Positions 23,318 to 31,417 of a DNA stretch of 44,449 nucleotides are shown here, piece by piece. The translations under genes were made by a program, and so were the position numbers. The DNA comes from Chloroflexi bacterium bin125 (GTDB lineage: Bacteria; Chloroflexota; Dehalococcoidia; Bin125). Under the pieces are notes generated by a model. The model was given only the letters and a program-made list of their open reading frames with translations, made no database searches and was not told where the DNA came from. Each line of letters opens with the position of its first letter. Positions within the stretch are counted from its first letter, which is position 1. The stretch covers positions 1-44,449 of the forward strand of contig MPNM01000024.1 of assembly GCA_002239025.1 (NCBI GenBank), given 5' to 3'.

Positions 23318-24880
23318 TCATCGATCACTCCAGCGAGCGTCCCGGCCTCTGGACGGAGTGCTGAGCTTGAACGGTGTCCGTTTGGCTCGCTCCGAAGTTG
23401 CTAACTCGTGCATGTAGCGGTCGGCGTCGACCAGGTCGTCGTTTCGTTTCTTTGGTTTGGGGCTGTGGTCGGTGCTTGACTGGTCCCACTGGTACTCGCG
23501 CATCCGCGACGGGAACACGGACATTGACGGCGCGTAGTAGGAGCTGGGCGGATCTCCGTTGAGTCGCTGTTGGACCAGGGCGATGCCCCAGTTGACGGAG
23601 TCGGGGCCGCCTTTGCTGGGCACGACGTGATGGCCCTGCCGGCGTTGATGGTCGATCCAGGCCGACTGTGAACGGTCGGCGCACCACTGGATGGCGCCCA
23701 GCTTGCGCTGCCAGGATTGTTGCCATTGTTCGAGCCGCTGGGTGACGCCGGGTCCGCGCTCCTCGAACTCGCCGAGGCGAATCAGGATGTTGGGGGGAAC
23801 CCCCCCTCTGCCTGTCGGCATCTCCCCTCGCAAGGGGGGGAGAGGAGAGCGGGTATCTGCCGGCATCCTTCCCCGCAAAGGGGGGAGAGGAGAGTGGGTA
23901 TCTATCGGCATCTTTCCCGGCAAGGGGGGGAGAGGAGAGTGGGTGCCTGTCCGCATCTCGCCCTGCGAGGGAAGGAGATTGGAGCCAGCTGTCAGTCCTG
24001 CGACAATACCCGCGGTGTAGTGGTCCTTGGGCGACTGACCGCCGAAGTCGAGTCCTCCGATGTATCGAGCGAAGCTGGGCAGAGGCGCGTCCCAGCGGTG
24101 CGTGTCGGGGCCGAAGTGCTGGTAGATCTGACCCTCGAACGCATCGAAGCTGCCCTCGATGAAGCGCTGCACCCATTCGCCCGGCTGGAGCGCTCGTTGC
24201 TGGGCGGCGTAGTTTGAGGGGAGGTGCGGATTGTCGGGGATCTTCGCCGGGATGTAGACGATCCGGCCGTCGGCGTCGGCGAAGGCCGACTCATCGAGCT
24301 CGCGTCGGGCAAACCAGCGCTCGAACCAGCCAGGCCAGGGATTGGAGGCTGCGACGAACCATCGTTGCGGCTGGGCTGGATGTCGCAGTCGGGTGAGGAG
24401 CATCTGCGCGGCTTCTTCTGCGACCTCGCCGGCTTCGTCGACGAACACCGCGCCGTACTGCTCCGAGCCCAGACCCGACCACTCGGTCAGATGACGAAAG
24501 TGAATCGTCGACCGAACGCCGTACGGCCAGGAGGCGTCGCGGATCGCGACCCACTGCGGGGATGATCGATGCCGTTCAACGATCAGGCGCTCGGGCAGAC
24601 ACTCGAAGAACTCCCGCATCGTCGTCGTCTGCAGGTTGGAGTAGTGCTGTCTCGCAATCAGGATGTTGGTGCCCGGGAATGCGAGTGCTGTATCGATTGC
24701 CAGCTCAGCGATGGCGCGGGTCTTGCCGCCACCCATCGCCCCGCCGTAGCCAATCAGCGTCATCCCGCCGATGGGCGTCTGGCGGAGCGCGTCGTAGACA
24801 GCGAGCTGCCGCTCGGTCGGTGTGAATCGCTGATCGGAAGGCAGCATCGGAAGTGCGGTTGGAATGCTATTCGTCGTCAT
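23318..24880 (-). CDS. Phage terminase large subunit with tandem 45-bp insertion repeats
   Basis: The 520-residue protein (ATG 24880, GGAGG 6 nt upstream) has an N-terminal ATPase with Walker A GGAMGGGKT (46-54) and Walker B VFVDEA (145-150), then an RNase H-like nuclease with GLDFGG (Asp278) and a C-terminal DDLVDADRY. These are the motor and cutting parts of phage DNA packaging. Between GIVAGLTAG and PPNILIRLGEFEERG it carries ~60 extra residues encoded by repeats (unit of 15 residues, SPLPPLRG type). This is a loop between two strands of the nuclease, so activity may survive. The small-terminase-like gene precedes it with a 14-bp overlap. Confidence 0.82.
   Translation of the reverse strand: MTTNSIPTALPMLPSDQRFTPTERQLAVYDALRQTPIGGMTLIGYGGAMGGGKTRAIAELAIDTALAFPGTNILIARQHYSNLQTTTMREFFECLPERLIVERHRSSPQWVAIRDASWPYGVRSTIHFRHLTEWSGLGSEQYGAVFVDEAGEVAEEAAQMLLTRLRHPAQPQRWFVAASNPWPGWFERWFARRELDESAFADADGRIVYIPAKIPDNPHLPSNYAAQQRALQPGEWVQRFIEGSFDAFEGQIYQHFGPDTHRWDAPLPSFARYIGGLDFGGQSPKDHYTAGIVAGLTAGSNLLPSQGEMRTGTHSPLPPLPGKMPIDTHSPLPPLRGRMPADTRSPLPPLRGEMPTGRGGVPPNILIRLGEFEERGPGVTQRLEQWQQSWQRKLGAIQWCADRSQSAWIDHQRRQGHHVVPSKGGPDSVNWGIALVQQRLNGDPPSSYYAPSMSVFPSRMREYQWDQSSTDHSPKPKKRNDDLVDADRYMHELATSERAKRTPFKLSTPSRGRDARWSDR
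23816..23982 (-). repeat. 45-bp tandem repeats derived from type A palindromes, in the terminase gene
   Basis: Copies begin at 23816, 23861, 23906 and, partly, 23951, each 45 bp apart. Each contains CGGCATC, a C-rich arm, GGGGGGAGAGG and an AGAG-GGGTATCT tail. The length of 15 codons keeps the frame. Confidence 0.85.
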
Positions 24881-25136
24881 TGCCGGCCTCCACTTCATCC
24901 CTTACAGCAGGAGCAGGCAGTCGGCTGAGCTCAGGCGTCAGCCGCACGACCGGCGCCCCACCGTCGGTGGGGCTGTCCTTGAACAACGCGATCGTCCGGC
25001 CTAGCAACTCCCAGGCACGCAATCTCGTGGTGTCGGCGGTTTCGCCGTAGGCCATGCGTCGAATGCCGGCGATCACTTCAGTCTTGGTGATCGGGCCATC
25101 GGGTATCTCGACTGGTTCGGCTTCCGATTTGGGCAT
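24867..25136 (-). CDS. Terminase small-subunit-like protein
   Basis: The 89-residue protein starts at ATG 25136 (MPKSEAEPVEIPDG). Its central helix has TADTTRLRAWELLGRTIALF, the pattern of the C-terminal helix of small terminases of the Terminase_2 type. No DNA-binding helix-turn-helix is evident, so the protein may be shortened. The stop lies 14 bp inside the large-subunit gene, so the two are translationally coupled. The long open frame upstream (to 26522) is antisense to the DUF885 gene and is not real. Confidence 0.6.
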   Translation of the reverse strand: MPKSEAEPVEIPDGPITKTEVIAGIRRMAYGETADTTRLRAWELLGRTIALFKDSPTDGGAPVVRLTPELSRLPAPAVRDEVEAGNDDE

Positions 25137-25267
25137 GGTGATCCTCGTGTCGGGATGCAAGGCGCCTTCGCCAGGCGGCTCGCGTTGTACTGTTCTGGTG
25201 GATGTGGTCGATAGTATATGAACGTATGTACTCATATCAAACAGGCGCGTAACATGCGAATCACGAG

Positions 25268-25325
25268 CGGGCTGGGCGGCCCCCTCAGTCACTTCGTGAC
25301 AGCTCCCCCAAGGGGGGAGCTCCTG
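25268..25325 (+). repeat. Type A repeat at the DUF885 gene's 5' end
   Basis: GGCCCCCTCAG, TCACTTCGTGAC, AGCTCCCCC and AGGGGGGAGC form a palindromic unit. It is in frame if translation starts at ATG 25218, but may be in the 5' leader if it starts at GTG 25338. Confidence 0.7.
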
Positions 25326-25337
25326 GGAAAGAGCTTT

Positions 25338-27053
25338 GTGGTGAGTGCTGAACTGAATACTGTTTCTGCGATTTCTGACTGGTATGTCGATGCTTTGGCG
25401 GCGGCTTCTCCGAATATGGCGACTTCTCTGGGGATTCCGGGTCGGGAGACGGAGTTGACGGACTACTCTCCGTATGGGCATGCGGAGCGGTCGGCGATTC
25501 GGCGGCAGGCGGAGGCGGCTCTTCGACTGCTGAATGTGGAGTCTGAGCGCGACCGGGTGGCTCGGGATGTGATGCTGGAGCGGTTTGACTATGAGGCGGA
25601 GCTTGAGGCTCAGCAGGAGCATTTGCGCTCGCTGAACATCCTCGCGTCTCCGTTGCAGAATACTCGACAAGTGTTTGATTTGATGCCTCGCGAGACGGAG
25701 GAGGATCAGGCGAACATTGTTGAGCGAATGGGCGCGGTGCCGGAGGCGTTGGAGCGGTATCGGTCCTCGCTGGCGGCGGGGATGGACGAAGGGATCGTGG
25801 TGGCTCAGCGTCAGGTGCTGGGTGGGATAGAGCAGTGTCGCGTGTGGGCTGGGGCGGGACCCCCCTTCAGTCGCTCCGCGACAGCTTCCCCCGCAAGGGG
25901 GGAAGCGGGAGCCAAGGGATTCTTCTCGAATCTCGTAGACAGCCTGGGGATTGATGGTGGGTCGAATGTGACGGCGGCGGAGCAGGGCTATGCGGCGTTG
26001 GCTGAGTGGTTGCAGACGGAGTACTTGCCTCGCGCGAATCCTCATGATCCCGTTGGGCGGGAGCGATACCAGGCTGCTTCCCGGGGATTCAACGGGATTG
26101 AGTTGGACCTTGAGGAGACGTACCAGTGGGGCTGGGAAGAGGTCTGGCGGATTCAGTCGGAGATGGCTGAGACGGCGGAGCGGATCTCGCCGGGCGCGTC
26201 GGCGGCTGAGGCGATTGCGATCCTGGAGTCGGACGACTCGCGCGCGATTACCGGGGAGGATGCGTTCCGCGAATGGATGCAGCACACGCAGGACGACACG
26301 ATGCAGTCGCTGCTGGGCACGCACTTCGATATCGCTGAGCCGGTGCAGCAGATCGAGGCGATGATCGCGCCACCGGGCGGAGCGCTGGCGATGTACTACA
26401 CGGGTCCGTCGGAGGACTTCTCGCGGCCCGGCCGGACCTGGTATCCGACGGGCGGCGAGACTCGCTTCCCGCTCTGGCGGGAGCTCTCGGTCTGCTATCA
26501 CGAGGGCGTCCCGGGGCATCATCTACAGATTGGCACAACTCGGTATCTGGGTGATCAGTTAACGCGGTATCAGCGGCTGCTGGCGGGGACATCAGGTTAT
26601 GTCGAGGGCTGGGCGCTGTACGCCGAGCGTCTGATGGCCGAGCTGGGCTACCTCGAGGATCCGGCGTTCTACATGGGACTGCTCAGCAGCCAGGCGTTGC
26701 GTGCGGTGCGCGTAGTGATCGATATCGGGATGCACCTCGAGCTGCCGATCCCAGAGCGCGAGGAGTACCACGGCGGTGAGACCTGGACGTCGGAAATGGC
26801 GCTGCCGTTCCTGATCGAGCGCTCATTCTTCCCCGAAAAGATGCTGGCCAGCGAGGTCGATCGCTACCTGGGCTGGCCGGGTCAGGCGATCTCGTACAAG
26901 GTCGGAGAGCGAGAGTGGCTAGCGGCGAGGGAGTCGGCCAGGGAATCGTTGGGCGGCGCCTTCGATCTGAAGGGATTCCACAAGGCGGCGTTGGACCTTG
27001 GGCCAATGGGTTTGCAGCAGCTCAGAGATGAGATGTCGCGGCTGCGGGGCTAG
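25338..27053 (+). CDS. DUF885 family predicted metallopeptidase with an in-frame repeat
   Basis: The protein is about 571 residues if it starts at GTG 25338, just before AELNTVSAISDWYVDALAAASPNMATSLGIPG, the usual family N-terminus. ATG 25218 would add 40 residues encoded partly by a repeat. The catalytic motif CYHEGVPGHHLQ (about 385-397) and the downstream VEGWALYAERLMAELG with the likely third ligand are intact. DUF885 proteins resemble zinc carboxypeptidase-like enzymes; substrates are unknown. A type A repeat at 25858-25912 adds ~18 residues (GPPFSRSATASPARGE) in a surface region. Confidence 0.8.
   Translation: MVSAELNTVSAISDWYVDALAAASPNMATSLGIPGRETELTDYSPYGHAERSAIRRQAEAALRLLNVESERDRVARDVMLERFDYEAELEAQQEHLRSLNILASPLQNTRQVFDLMPRETEEDQANIVERMGAVPEALERYRSSLAAGMDEGIVVAQRQVLGGIEQCRVWAGAGPPFSRSATASPARGEAGAKGFFSNLVDSLGIDGGSNVTAAEQGYAALAEWLQTEYLPRANPHDPVGRERYQAASRGFNGIELDLEETYQWGWEEVWRIQSEMAETAERISPGASAAEAIAILESDDSRAITGEDAFREWMQHTQDDTMQSLLGTHFDIAEPVQQIEAMIAPPGGALAMYYTGPSEDFSRPGRTWYPTGGETRFPLWRELSVCYHEGVPGHHLQIGTTRYLGDQLTRYQRLLAGTSGYVEGWALYAERLMAELGYLEDPAFYMGLLSSQALRAVRVVIDIGMHLELPIPEREEYHGGETWTSEMALPFLIERSFFPEKMLASEVDRYLGWPGQAISYKVGEREWLAARESARESLGGAFDLKGFHKAALDLGPMGLQQLRDEMSRLRG
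25858..25912 (+). repeat. Type A repeat inside the DUF885 gene
   Basis: GACCCCCCTTCAG, TCGCTCCGCGAC, AGCTTCCCCC, GCAAGGGGGGAAGC. It is read in the opposite sense to the copy in MaoC-like paralog 2 and in the same phase as the copy at 25268. Confidence 0.8.
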
Positions 27054-27064
27054 GCAATCGGCAA

Positions 27065-27766
27065 CTACCAACCCGACGGCTTCGTAATGACGCCTTGGCT
27101 GTCGGCCAACTTGTCGGGAAATTTGCTGGCGGTCAATGGGCCGCGTCGTAGGCGCCGATACCAGGACGCAGCCTGTGACAACTGAAAACTGCGCCTGCGG
27201 CTGGGATCGAACACACCGACCACTTTGCTGAGCTGCTCTCTCGCCATGCTGATTGGAAGCTGAAGATCGGAATCGTTAGAGACCACGACAGCCAGCTCAT
27301 AGTCGTTCTCGAAGCCGTCCAGCAAGAGATACGAGGCCAAGTTGACATCAGAGCCCTTCTCCTCGGTATCCAGGATTTCCACCATTCTCGAACCCGAAAC
27401 GGGAGGCCCCGCCAACGGCCTTCGCTTCCGCTTCGAAAGCAGATGACCATAGTGGATACTGAGGTTGGGAACAGTGCTGAGCGCTCGGATGTAGGCCTGT
27501 TGGCGTTGCGCTTGAGTCGGGTCGCCAGGGCGATTCGATACTCGCGCCGTGAAATAGCGAACTCGGTTGACCTCATGGTTGGGAAGGAGGAGCCGTCCCA
27601 GCTGTCCAAGATCTAGCCAGCGATCAGGTGTACCGCGCAGGGCTCGGTAGTAGAGATTGAAACCGTCAATGTATAGGTTCGCGCGGATGACGTGATCCCG
27701 GAAATAGCTGAGGCTGCCTGACGGCAGCCTCGCGCCCTGCAGCCGAGGCGTACAGGGGGTGTACAC
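27065..27766 (-). CDS. NYN-domain (PIN-like) nuclease-type protein
   Basis: The 233-residue protein has a NYN/LabA-type fold: NLYIDGFNLYYRAL with the first acidic residue (about 30-43), a KGSDVNLASYLLLDGF segment and VVVSNDSDLQLPI with further acidic residues. NYN proteins are predicted RNases. The start is the GTG at 27766, the only usable start before the domain. The first ~25 residues include a 22-bp perfect palindrome (27710-27731) and are not conserved-looking. It is divergent from the first selenoprotein gene, 63 bp away. Confidence 0.78.
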   Translation of the reverse strand: MYTPCTPRLQGARLPSGSLSYFRDHVIRANLYIDGFNLYYRALRGTPDRWLDLGQLGRLLLPNHEVNRVRYFTARVSNRPGDPTQAQRQQAYIRALSTVPNLSIHYGHLLSKRKRRPLAGPPVSGSRMVEILDTEEKGSDVNLASYLLLDGFENDYELAVVVSNDSDLQLPISMAREQLSKVVGVFDPSRRRSFQLSQAASWYRRLRRGPLTASKFPDKLADSQGVITKPSGW

Positions 27767-27817
27767 CCCAAGATAAATGCGCCCTCCGATCTCGTCAAAC
27801 GATCAGCACTCAGCCGA

Positions 27818-27823
27818 TAGGCT
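27818..27823 (+). promoter_or_regulatory. -10-like TAGGCT box of a leaderless start (27830)
   Basis: TAGGCT is followed by 6 nt and the ATG of the first selenoprotein gene. No Shine-Dalgarno is seen. Confidence 0.45.
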
Positions 27824-27829
27824 GACGTT

Positions 27830-28696
27830 ATGCAACGCCTGCTCATTGCCCTGGTTGCTTTGGCGCTCCTGATTGTGGCTTGTGGCTCGGGCGATGCTGA
27901 GCCGCAACCGGCTGCGACCGAGACGGCTTCCTCTCAGCGTGCCGAACGGCAGGCGACGGTGTTGGAACAAGAACAAGAGCAGGAGGCAGAGGTCGCGGTT
28001 GCGGACGACCAGGCGGAGCCCGAGCAACAGGTCGAGCAAGTTCAGGTCCAGCAAGTTGAGAGTGAAGAGGCTCAAGCCGAACAGGATCAAGCCGAGCAGC
28101 AGGTCGAGGTTCCACAGGAGACCCCCGACGACCAGCAGGTCGTTGTCCTGCCCGAAGATGTCGTCGGCGAACACAAGGGTGTTCGCTCGGAGCGCAATGT
28201 GCTCGGCGACCCTGACGCTTCCGTCGAGATTCTGTACTACGGGGACTTCACTTGAGGCGGCTGTCAATGGTTTGCGGCTCAGGTTGAGCCGCTGATTCTG
28301 GAGCAGCTGGTCTCGACAGGTACGGCCCGCTTCGTCTTCCGTCACTTCCCGATCCGCGGCGATCAGGCGGTCTTTGCGGCTGTCGTCGTCGAGTGCGCAG
28401 CCAACCAGGGCGCGTTCTGGCCGCTGCACGACCGCTTCATGGCCGGTGATGAGACCCTATTCACCGAAGCCGGACTGCGGCGACAGATCACGTTTGAGGG
28501 CCTGAACTATGAAGAGTTCGTCACTTGCGTGACCGAGGGTCATACCTTCCCGCAGGTCAGCGCTTCATATGACGAAGGACTCGCTCGCGGCGTGCTAGGC
28601 ACTCCGGCGGCATTCGTCAACGGTGAATCTGTCGATCCCACCTATGAAGCAATCGAAGCAGCGGTCAAGCAGGCGGCAGAGGAGAGCGGGGAGTGA
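27830..28696 (+). CDS. DsbA-like selenolipoprotein 1 (UGGC active site, in-frame TGA)
   Basis: One reading frame of 289 codons is broken only by TGA at 28253-28255. Residues 1-18 are a lipoprotein signal (LLIVAC, Cys18). A long Gln/Glu/Ala linker follows (about 20-120). Then comes a thioredoxin-like domain starting NVLGDPDASVEILYYGDFT, TGA, GGC. The TGA stands for the first Cys of CXXC, giving Sec142-Gly-Gly-Cys145. After it run QWFAAQVEPLI, FVFRHFPI, a helical insert and the cis-Pro loop GTPAAFVNG. Thiol-disulfide exchange outside the membrane is expected. Conventional gene calling would end at 28255 and restart at 28439. Confidence 0.88.
28253..28292 (+). promoter_or_regulatory. Sec codon and SECIS-like hairpin of selenoprotein 1
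   Basis: TGA 28253-28255. Arms GCGGCTCA (28274-28281) and TGAGCCGC (28285-28292) are exact complements around loop GGT. The loop begins 27 nt after the TGA. Loop size, its first G and the distance fit bacterial SECIS rules. Confidence 0.82.
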
Positions 28697-28743
28697 TGCG
28701 TATCGCGAACGCGATCCGTTCCCGACAGGAGTACAGTCGATTC

Positions 28744-29574
28744 ATGGGCGTGGGCACTCGACGATCGACGTGGTTGTGGGCGTTGGCGGCTCTGGCAGTG
28801 GGAGTCAGCTTGCTCGTATCAGCCTGCGGATCGGGCGGCGAGTCTGGCGATCAGAGCGACGAGCCAACCGCTACCGGCACCGAGCGCAGCGAACGCGCCG
28901 ACCGCCAGGCCTCGATCATGCAGCAGCAGGACCAACAGGCGGCTGCCGAATCCGAACAGACCGATCAGGTTGATGCATCCGACGACACGTCGGAGTTGCA
29001 AGCGAACGAGCTGGGCGAGATTGACTTTGGCCACCGCGAGGGACTGCCCTTCATTCGCAATGTCGTGGGCGATCCCGAAGCGCCGGTCGTGATTGTTGAG
29101 TATTCCGACTTCCAGTGACCGAGCTGTCGAAGTTTCGCGGCTCAGTTTGAGCCGCAGATTATGGAGGAACTGATCAGCACCGGGGTGGCTCGATATGAGT
29201 ATCGGCACTTCATCATCTTTGGCTCAGCCTCGCAGTTTGCGGCGATGGCGACCGAGTGCGCGGGCGACCAGGGCGCCTGGTGGGAGTTCCACGACGCCTA
29301 CCTGCTCAAGGCGCAAGCGCGCACGTTCACTCGCGCCGGAGCGATTGAGCTGGCCCGCGACGAGGGACTCAATGTGGCGCAATTCACTCAGTGCGTCGAC
29401 AACGAGGAGCACCACGATCGAATCTTGCAGATGCAACAGCAGGCGATCGCGGACGGTGTGAGCGGGACGCCGACGTTCCGGATCAACGGTCAGCCTGGGG
29501 CTCGGTCATTGAGTGGGATCATCGAGCAGGTGCACGCGGCCGCTGAGGCGGCGCAGAACGAGGAGGGAAGCTGA
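28744..29574 (+). CDS. DsbA-like selenolipoprotein 2 (UPSC active site, in-frame TGA)
   Basis: The frame runs from ATG 28744, with AGGAG 12 nt upstream, to TGA 29572-29574. ATG 28696, overlapping the previous stop, is an alternative. The only in-frame stop is TGA 29116-29118. A lipoprotein signal (LLVSAC, Cys at about 28), an acidic, Gln-rich linker and a thioredoxin-like domain (NVVGDPEAPVVIVEYSDFQ) precede it. Sec125-Pro-Ser-Cys128 is followed by RSFAAQFEPQIMEELISTG, YEYRHFIIF, the helical insert with ECAGDQGAWWEFHD and the cis-Pro loop GTPTFRING. The protein is 276 residues. The next gene overlaps by one base (TGATG). Confidence 0.88.
29116..29155 (+). promoter_or_regulatory. Sec codon and SECIS-like hairpin of selenoprotein 2
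   Basis: TGA 29116-29118. Arms GCGGCTCA (29137-29144) and TGAGCCGC (29148-29155) surround loop GTT, starting 27 nt after the TGA. Confidence 0.8.
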
Positions 29575-30590
29575 TGTTGCTGAGGATGGGACTGGTCCTT
29601 GTCAGCGCCTCGTTGTTGTTGGCGGCGTGTACGTCGGAGTCTGACGAGCCGCCGCCGTCGTCGGCTCAGATGGCGGAAGGGCAACAGGAGGAGTCGGCGA
29701 TGGCGTATGAGGCCGGCGAGAGCGAATCGGCGGAGCAGGAGTCGGAGGTAGAGGCAGAGCAGTCGGGCGAGGCTCTGCAAGAGGAAGCAGAGCGGGTCCC
29801 CGCTCAAGGCGGGGACGGGCAAGGGGACACTGACGCGGTCGTCGCTCAAAGCGGGGACGGTGAGGGCGCCGAGCAAGCAGTACAGGAATCGCAGGCTGAG
29901 GATGGGCAAGAGGAGCAGGAGCGGGTCCCCGCTCAAGGCGGGGACGGGGAAGGGGAAACGGAGCAAGTAGTCTCTCAAGGCGGGGACGAGGAGGATGTTG
30001 CCGCTCAGGGCGGCGACGGAGGCGAAGCGGAGGCGATGGTCGGGATGATCATCGAGTCGGGTCACCGCGCCGGACTGATCGCGAATCGCAATGTGGTTGG
30101 CAATCCCGACGCGCCGATCGTGATCACCGAGTACTCCGATTTCCTTTGACCGAACTGCCGCAGATTCGCGGCTCAGGTTGAGCCGCGCGTGATCGAGGAA
30201 CTGGTTCGCACCGGCGTGGCCCGGTTCGAGTACTCGCACATCATCAATCATGGTCGGCCGTCGATGCTCGGCGCGCTGGCCACGGAATGCGGCGGCGACC
30301 AGGGCGCGTGGTGGAGTTTTCACGACCACTACATGAGTCAGTGGGACTTCTCGCGTGAGGGTGCGATCGCCTACGCAGCATCGCTGTCACTGGATACCGA
30401 GGAATTCACCCAGTGCCTGGACAGCGAAAAGTACCTCGAGCTGGTCGAGGGACAACATCGACAGGCAGTTGCGGACGGCGCGAACCGAACTCCCACCGTG
30501 CGAATCAACGGCGAAGGCGCCGCCATCGTTGCCGATGCTCTGATCGAGCAAGTGCTCACGCTGGCGGCAGAACTGGAAGCGGAAGGCTAG
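29574..30590 (+). CDS. DsbA-like selenolipoprotein 3 (UPNC active site, in-frame TGA)
   Basis: The frame has 339 codons with one internal stop, TGA 30147-30149. ATG 29574 overlaps the preceding TGA. The lipoprotein signal has LLLAAC (Cys at about 19). The linker is the longest of the four and is built partly from type B repeats (RVPAQGGDG and VVSQGGD units, 29791-29990). After NVVGNPDAPIVITEYSDFL comes Sec192-Pro-Asn-Cys195, then RRFAAQVEPRVIEELVRTG, FEYSHIINHG, ECGGDQGAWWSFHD and the cis-Pro loop RTPTVRING. Product 338 residues. Selenoprotein 4 begins 2 bp after the TAG stop. Confidence 0.88.
29791..29990 (+). repeat. Type B-derived repeats in the linker of selenoprotein 3
   Basis: GCGGGTCCCCGCTC-AAGGCGGGGACGGG appears at 29791-29820 and again at 29921-29948, with shorter GGCGGGGAC remnants near 29855 and 29980. 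The type B palindrome is here on the opposite strand from its copy in the CaiB fusion. All copies keep the frame. Confidence 0.7.
30147..30186 (+). promoter_or_regulatory. Sec codon and SECIS-like hairpin of selenoprotein 3
   Basis: TGA 30147-30149. Arms GCGGCTCA (30168-30175) and TGAGCCGC (30179-30186) surround loop GGT, starting 27 nt after the TGA. Confidence 0.82.
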
Positions 30591-30592
30591 AC

Positions 30593-31294
30593 ATGAATCG
30601 AATACGAATCCTGGCCGGAACGCTGGCCGTCGCGTTCATTGCACTATTGCTGACGTCCTGCGGCGACGCTGACGGAGACCAACAGTCTGCATCACAAGCT
30701 CAGTCGGCTATTCAAGCGGAGCAAGCTGATCAGCCTGCGCAGATTGAACAGACCCAGCAGGCCGAACCAGAAGCGCGGGTGCAGGTCATCCGCGATCGCG
30801 CGTTCCTCGGTAGCCCCGACGCTCCTGTCGTGATCCAGGAGTATTCCGACTTCCTTTGAGGCGGCTGCCGACAGTTCGCGACCCAGGTTGGGCCGCGCAT
30901 CGAAGAGGAACTGATCGCCACCGGACTGGCTCGGTTTGAGTACCGGCACATCATCAATCACGGCCTGTCGTCAGAGATGGCCTCGCTGGCAACCGAGTGC
31001 GCCGGCGACCAGGGCGCCTGGTGGGAGTTCCACGACTACTACTTCGAGGGCCCCGGACGCGACGCCTACACGCGCGACGGCGCCGTCGCGGTCGCTGCGG
31101 AGTTCGGTCTCGACACCGACCAGTTCGGCCAGTGCATGGACGACCAGGCACACCTCGACCTGATCTACGACCAGCACACCGACGCGGTGTCTCGGGGCCT
31201 CTCCAGCACTCCGACCATCCTGGTCAACGGAGAACGAGGCCCCACCTCGGCCGACGCGTTGATCGAGCTGGTCAAGGAGCTCGCCGAGGGCTAG
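30593..31294 (+). CDS. DsbA-like selenolipoprotein 4 (UGGC active site, in-frame TGA)
   Basis: The frame has 234 codons with one internal stop, TGA 30857-30859. A lipoprotein signal (LLLTSC, Cys at about 22) is followed by a short Gln/Ala/Glu linker. The thioredoxin-like domain starts FLGSPDAPVVIQEYSDFL, then Sec89-Gly-Gly-Cys92, RQFATQVGPRIEEELIATG, FEYRHIINHG, ECAGDQGAWWEFHDYYF and the cis-Pro loop STPTILVNG. At 233 residues it is the shortest of the four. It ends the array; a repeat-rich gap of 888 bp follows. Confidence 0.88.
30857..30896 (+). promoter_or_regulatory. Sec codon and SECIS-like hairpin of selenoprotein 4 (with paired change)
   Basis: TGA 30857-30859. Arms GCGACCCA (30878-30885) and TGGGCCGC (30889-30896) surround loop GGT, 27 nt after the TGA. 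Compared with the other three, T-A at the sixth pair is C-G here (both sides changed), and the fourth pair is an A-C mismatch. Confidence 0.8.
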
Positions 31295-31334
31295 GCTCGC
31301 GGCTGCTGGGAGGTAACACAGCGGAACGAGGCAG

Positions 31335-31372
31335 TCGCTCCCTTCCCCCCTGCAGGTGGAGAAGGGGAGTCA
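31335..31372 (+). repeat. Degenerate type A repeat
   Basis: CGCTCCCTTCCCCCCTGCAG, GTGGAGAAGGGGAG. It lies 40 bp after selenoprotein 4 and could also be its transcript end. Confidence 0.5.
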
Positions 31373-31417
31373 TGTATCGGCCTTTGCGAGCGCGAAAGTA
31401 GGTCTGCGATCTGCGAT

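Noticed and set aside
23816-23982. CRISPR array
   Set aside because: The units are contiguous 45-bp copies with no unique spacers, and they are within a coding frame.
24867-26522. A 551-residue open frame on the minus strand
   Set aside because: Only its last 89 residues are a gene (terminase small-subunit-like). The rest is antisense to DUF885 and low in complexity.
27710-27731. Perfect 22-bp palindrome GAGGCTGCC-TGAC-GGCAGCCTC read as a terminator
   Set aside because: It lies in the N-terminal part of the NYN frame, has no T-run and is only a single copy; the case is too weak.
27830-31294. Four pseudogenes or sequencing errors
   Set aside because: The four stops are all TGA, all at the same codon of the motif, with the frame intact after each.
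27830-31294. TGA recoded as Trp or Gly throughout the genome
   Set aside because: Many genes here use TGA as their normal stop, for example at 28694-28696, 29572-29574 and 41881-41883.
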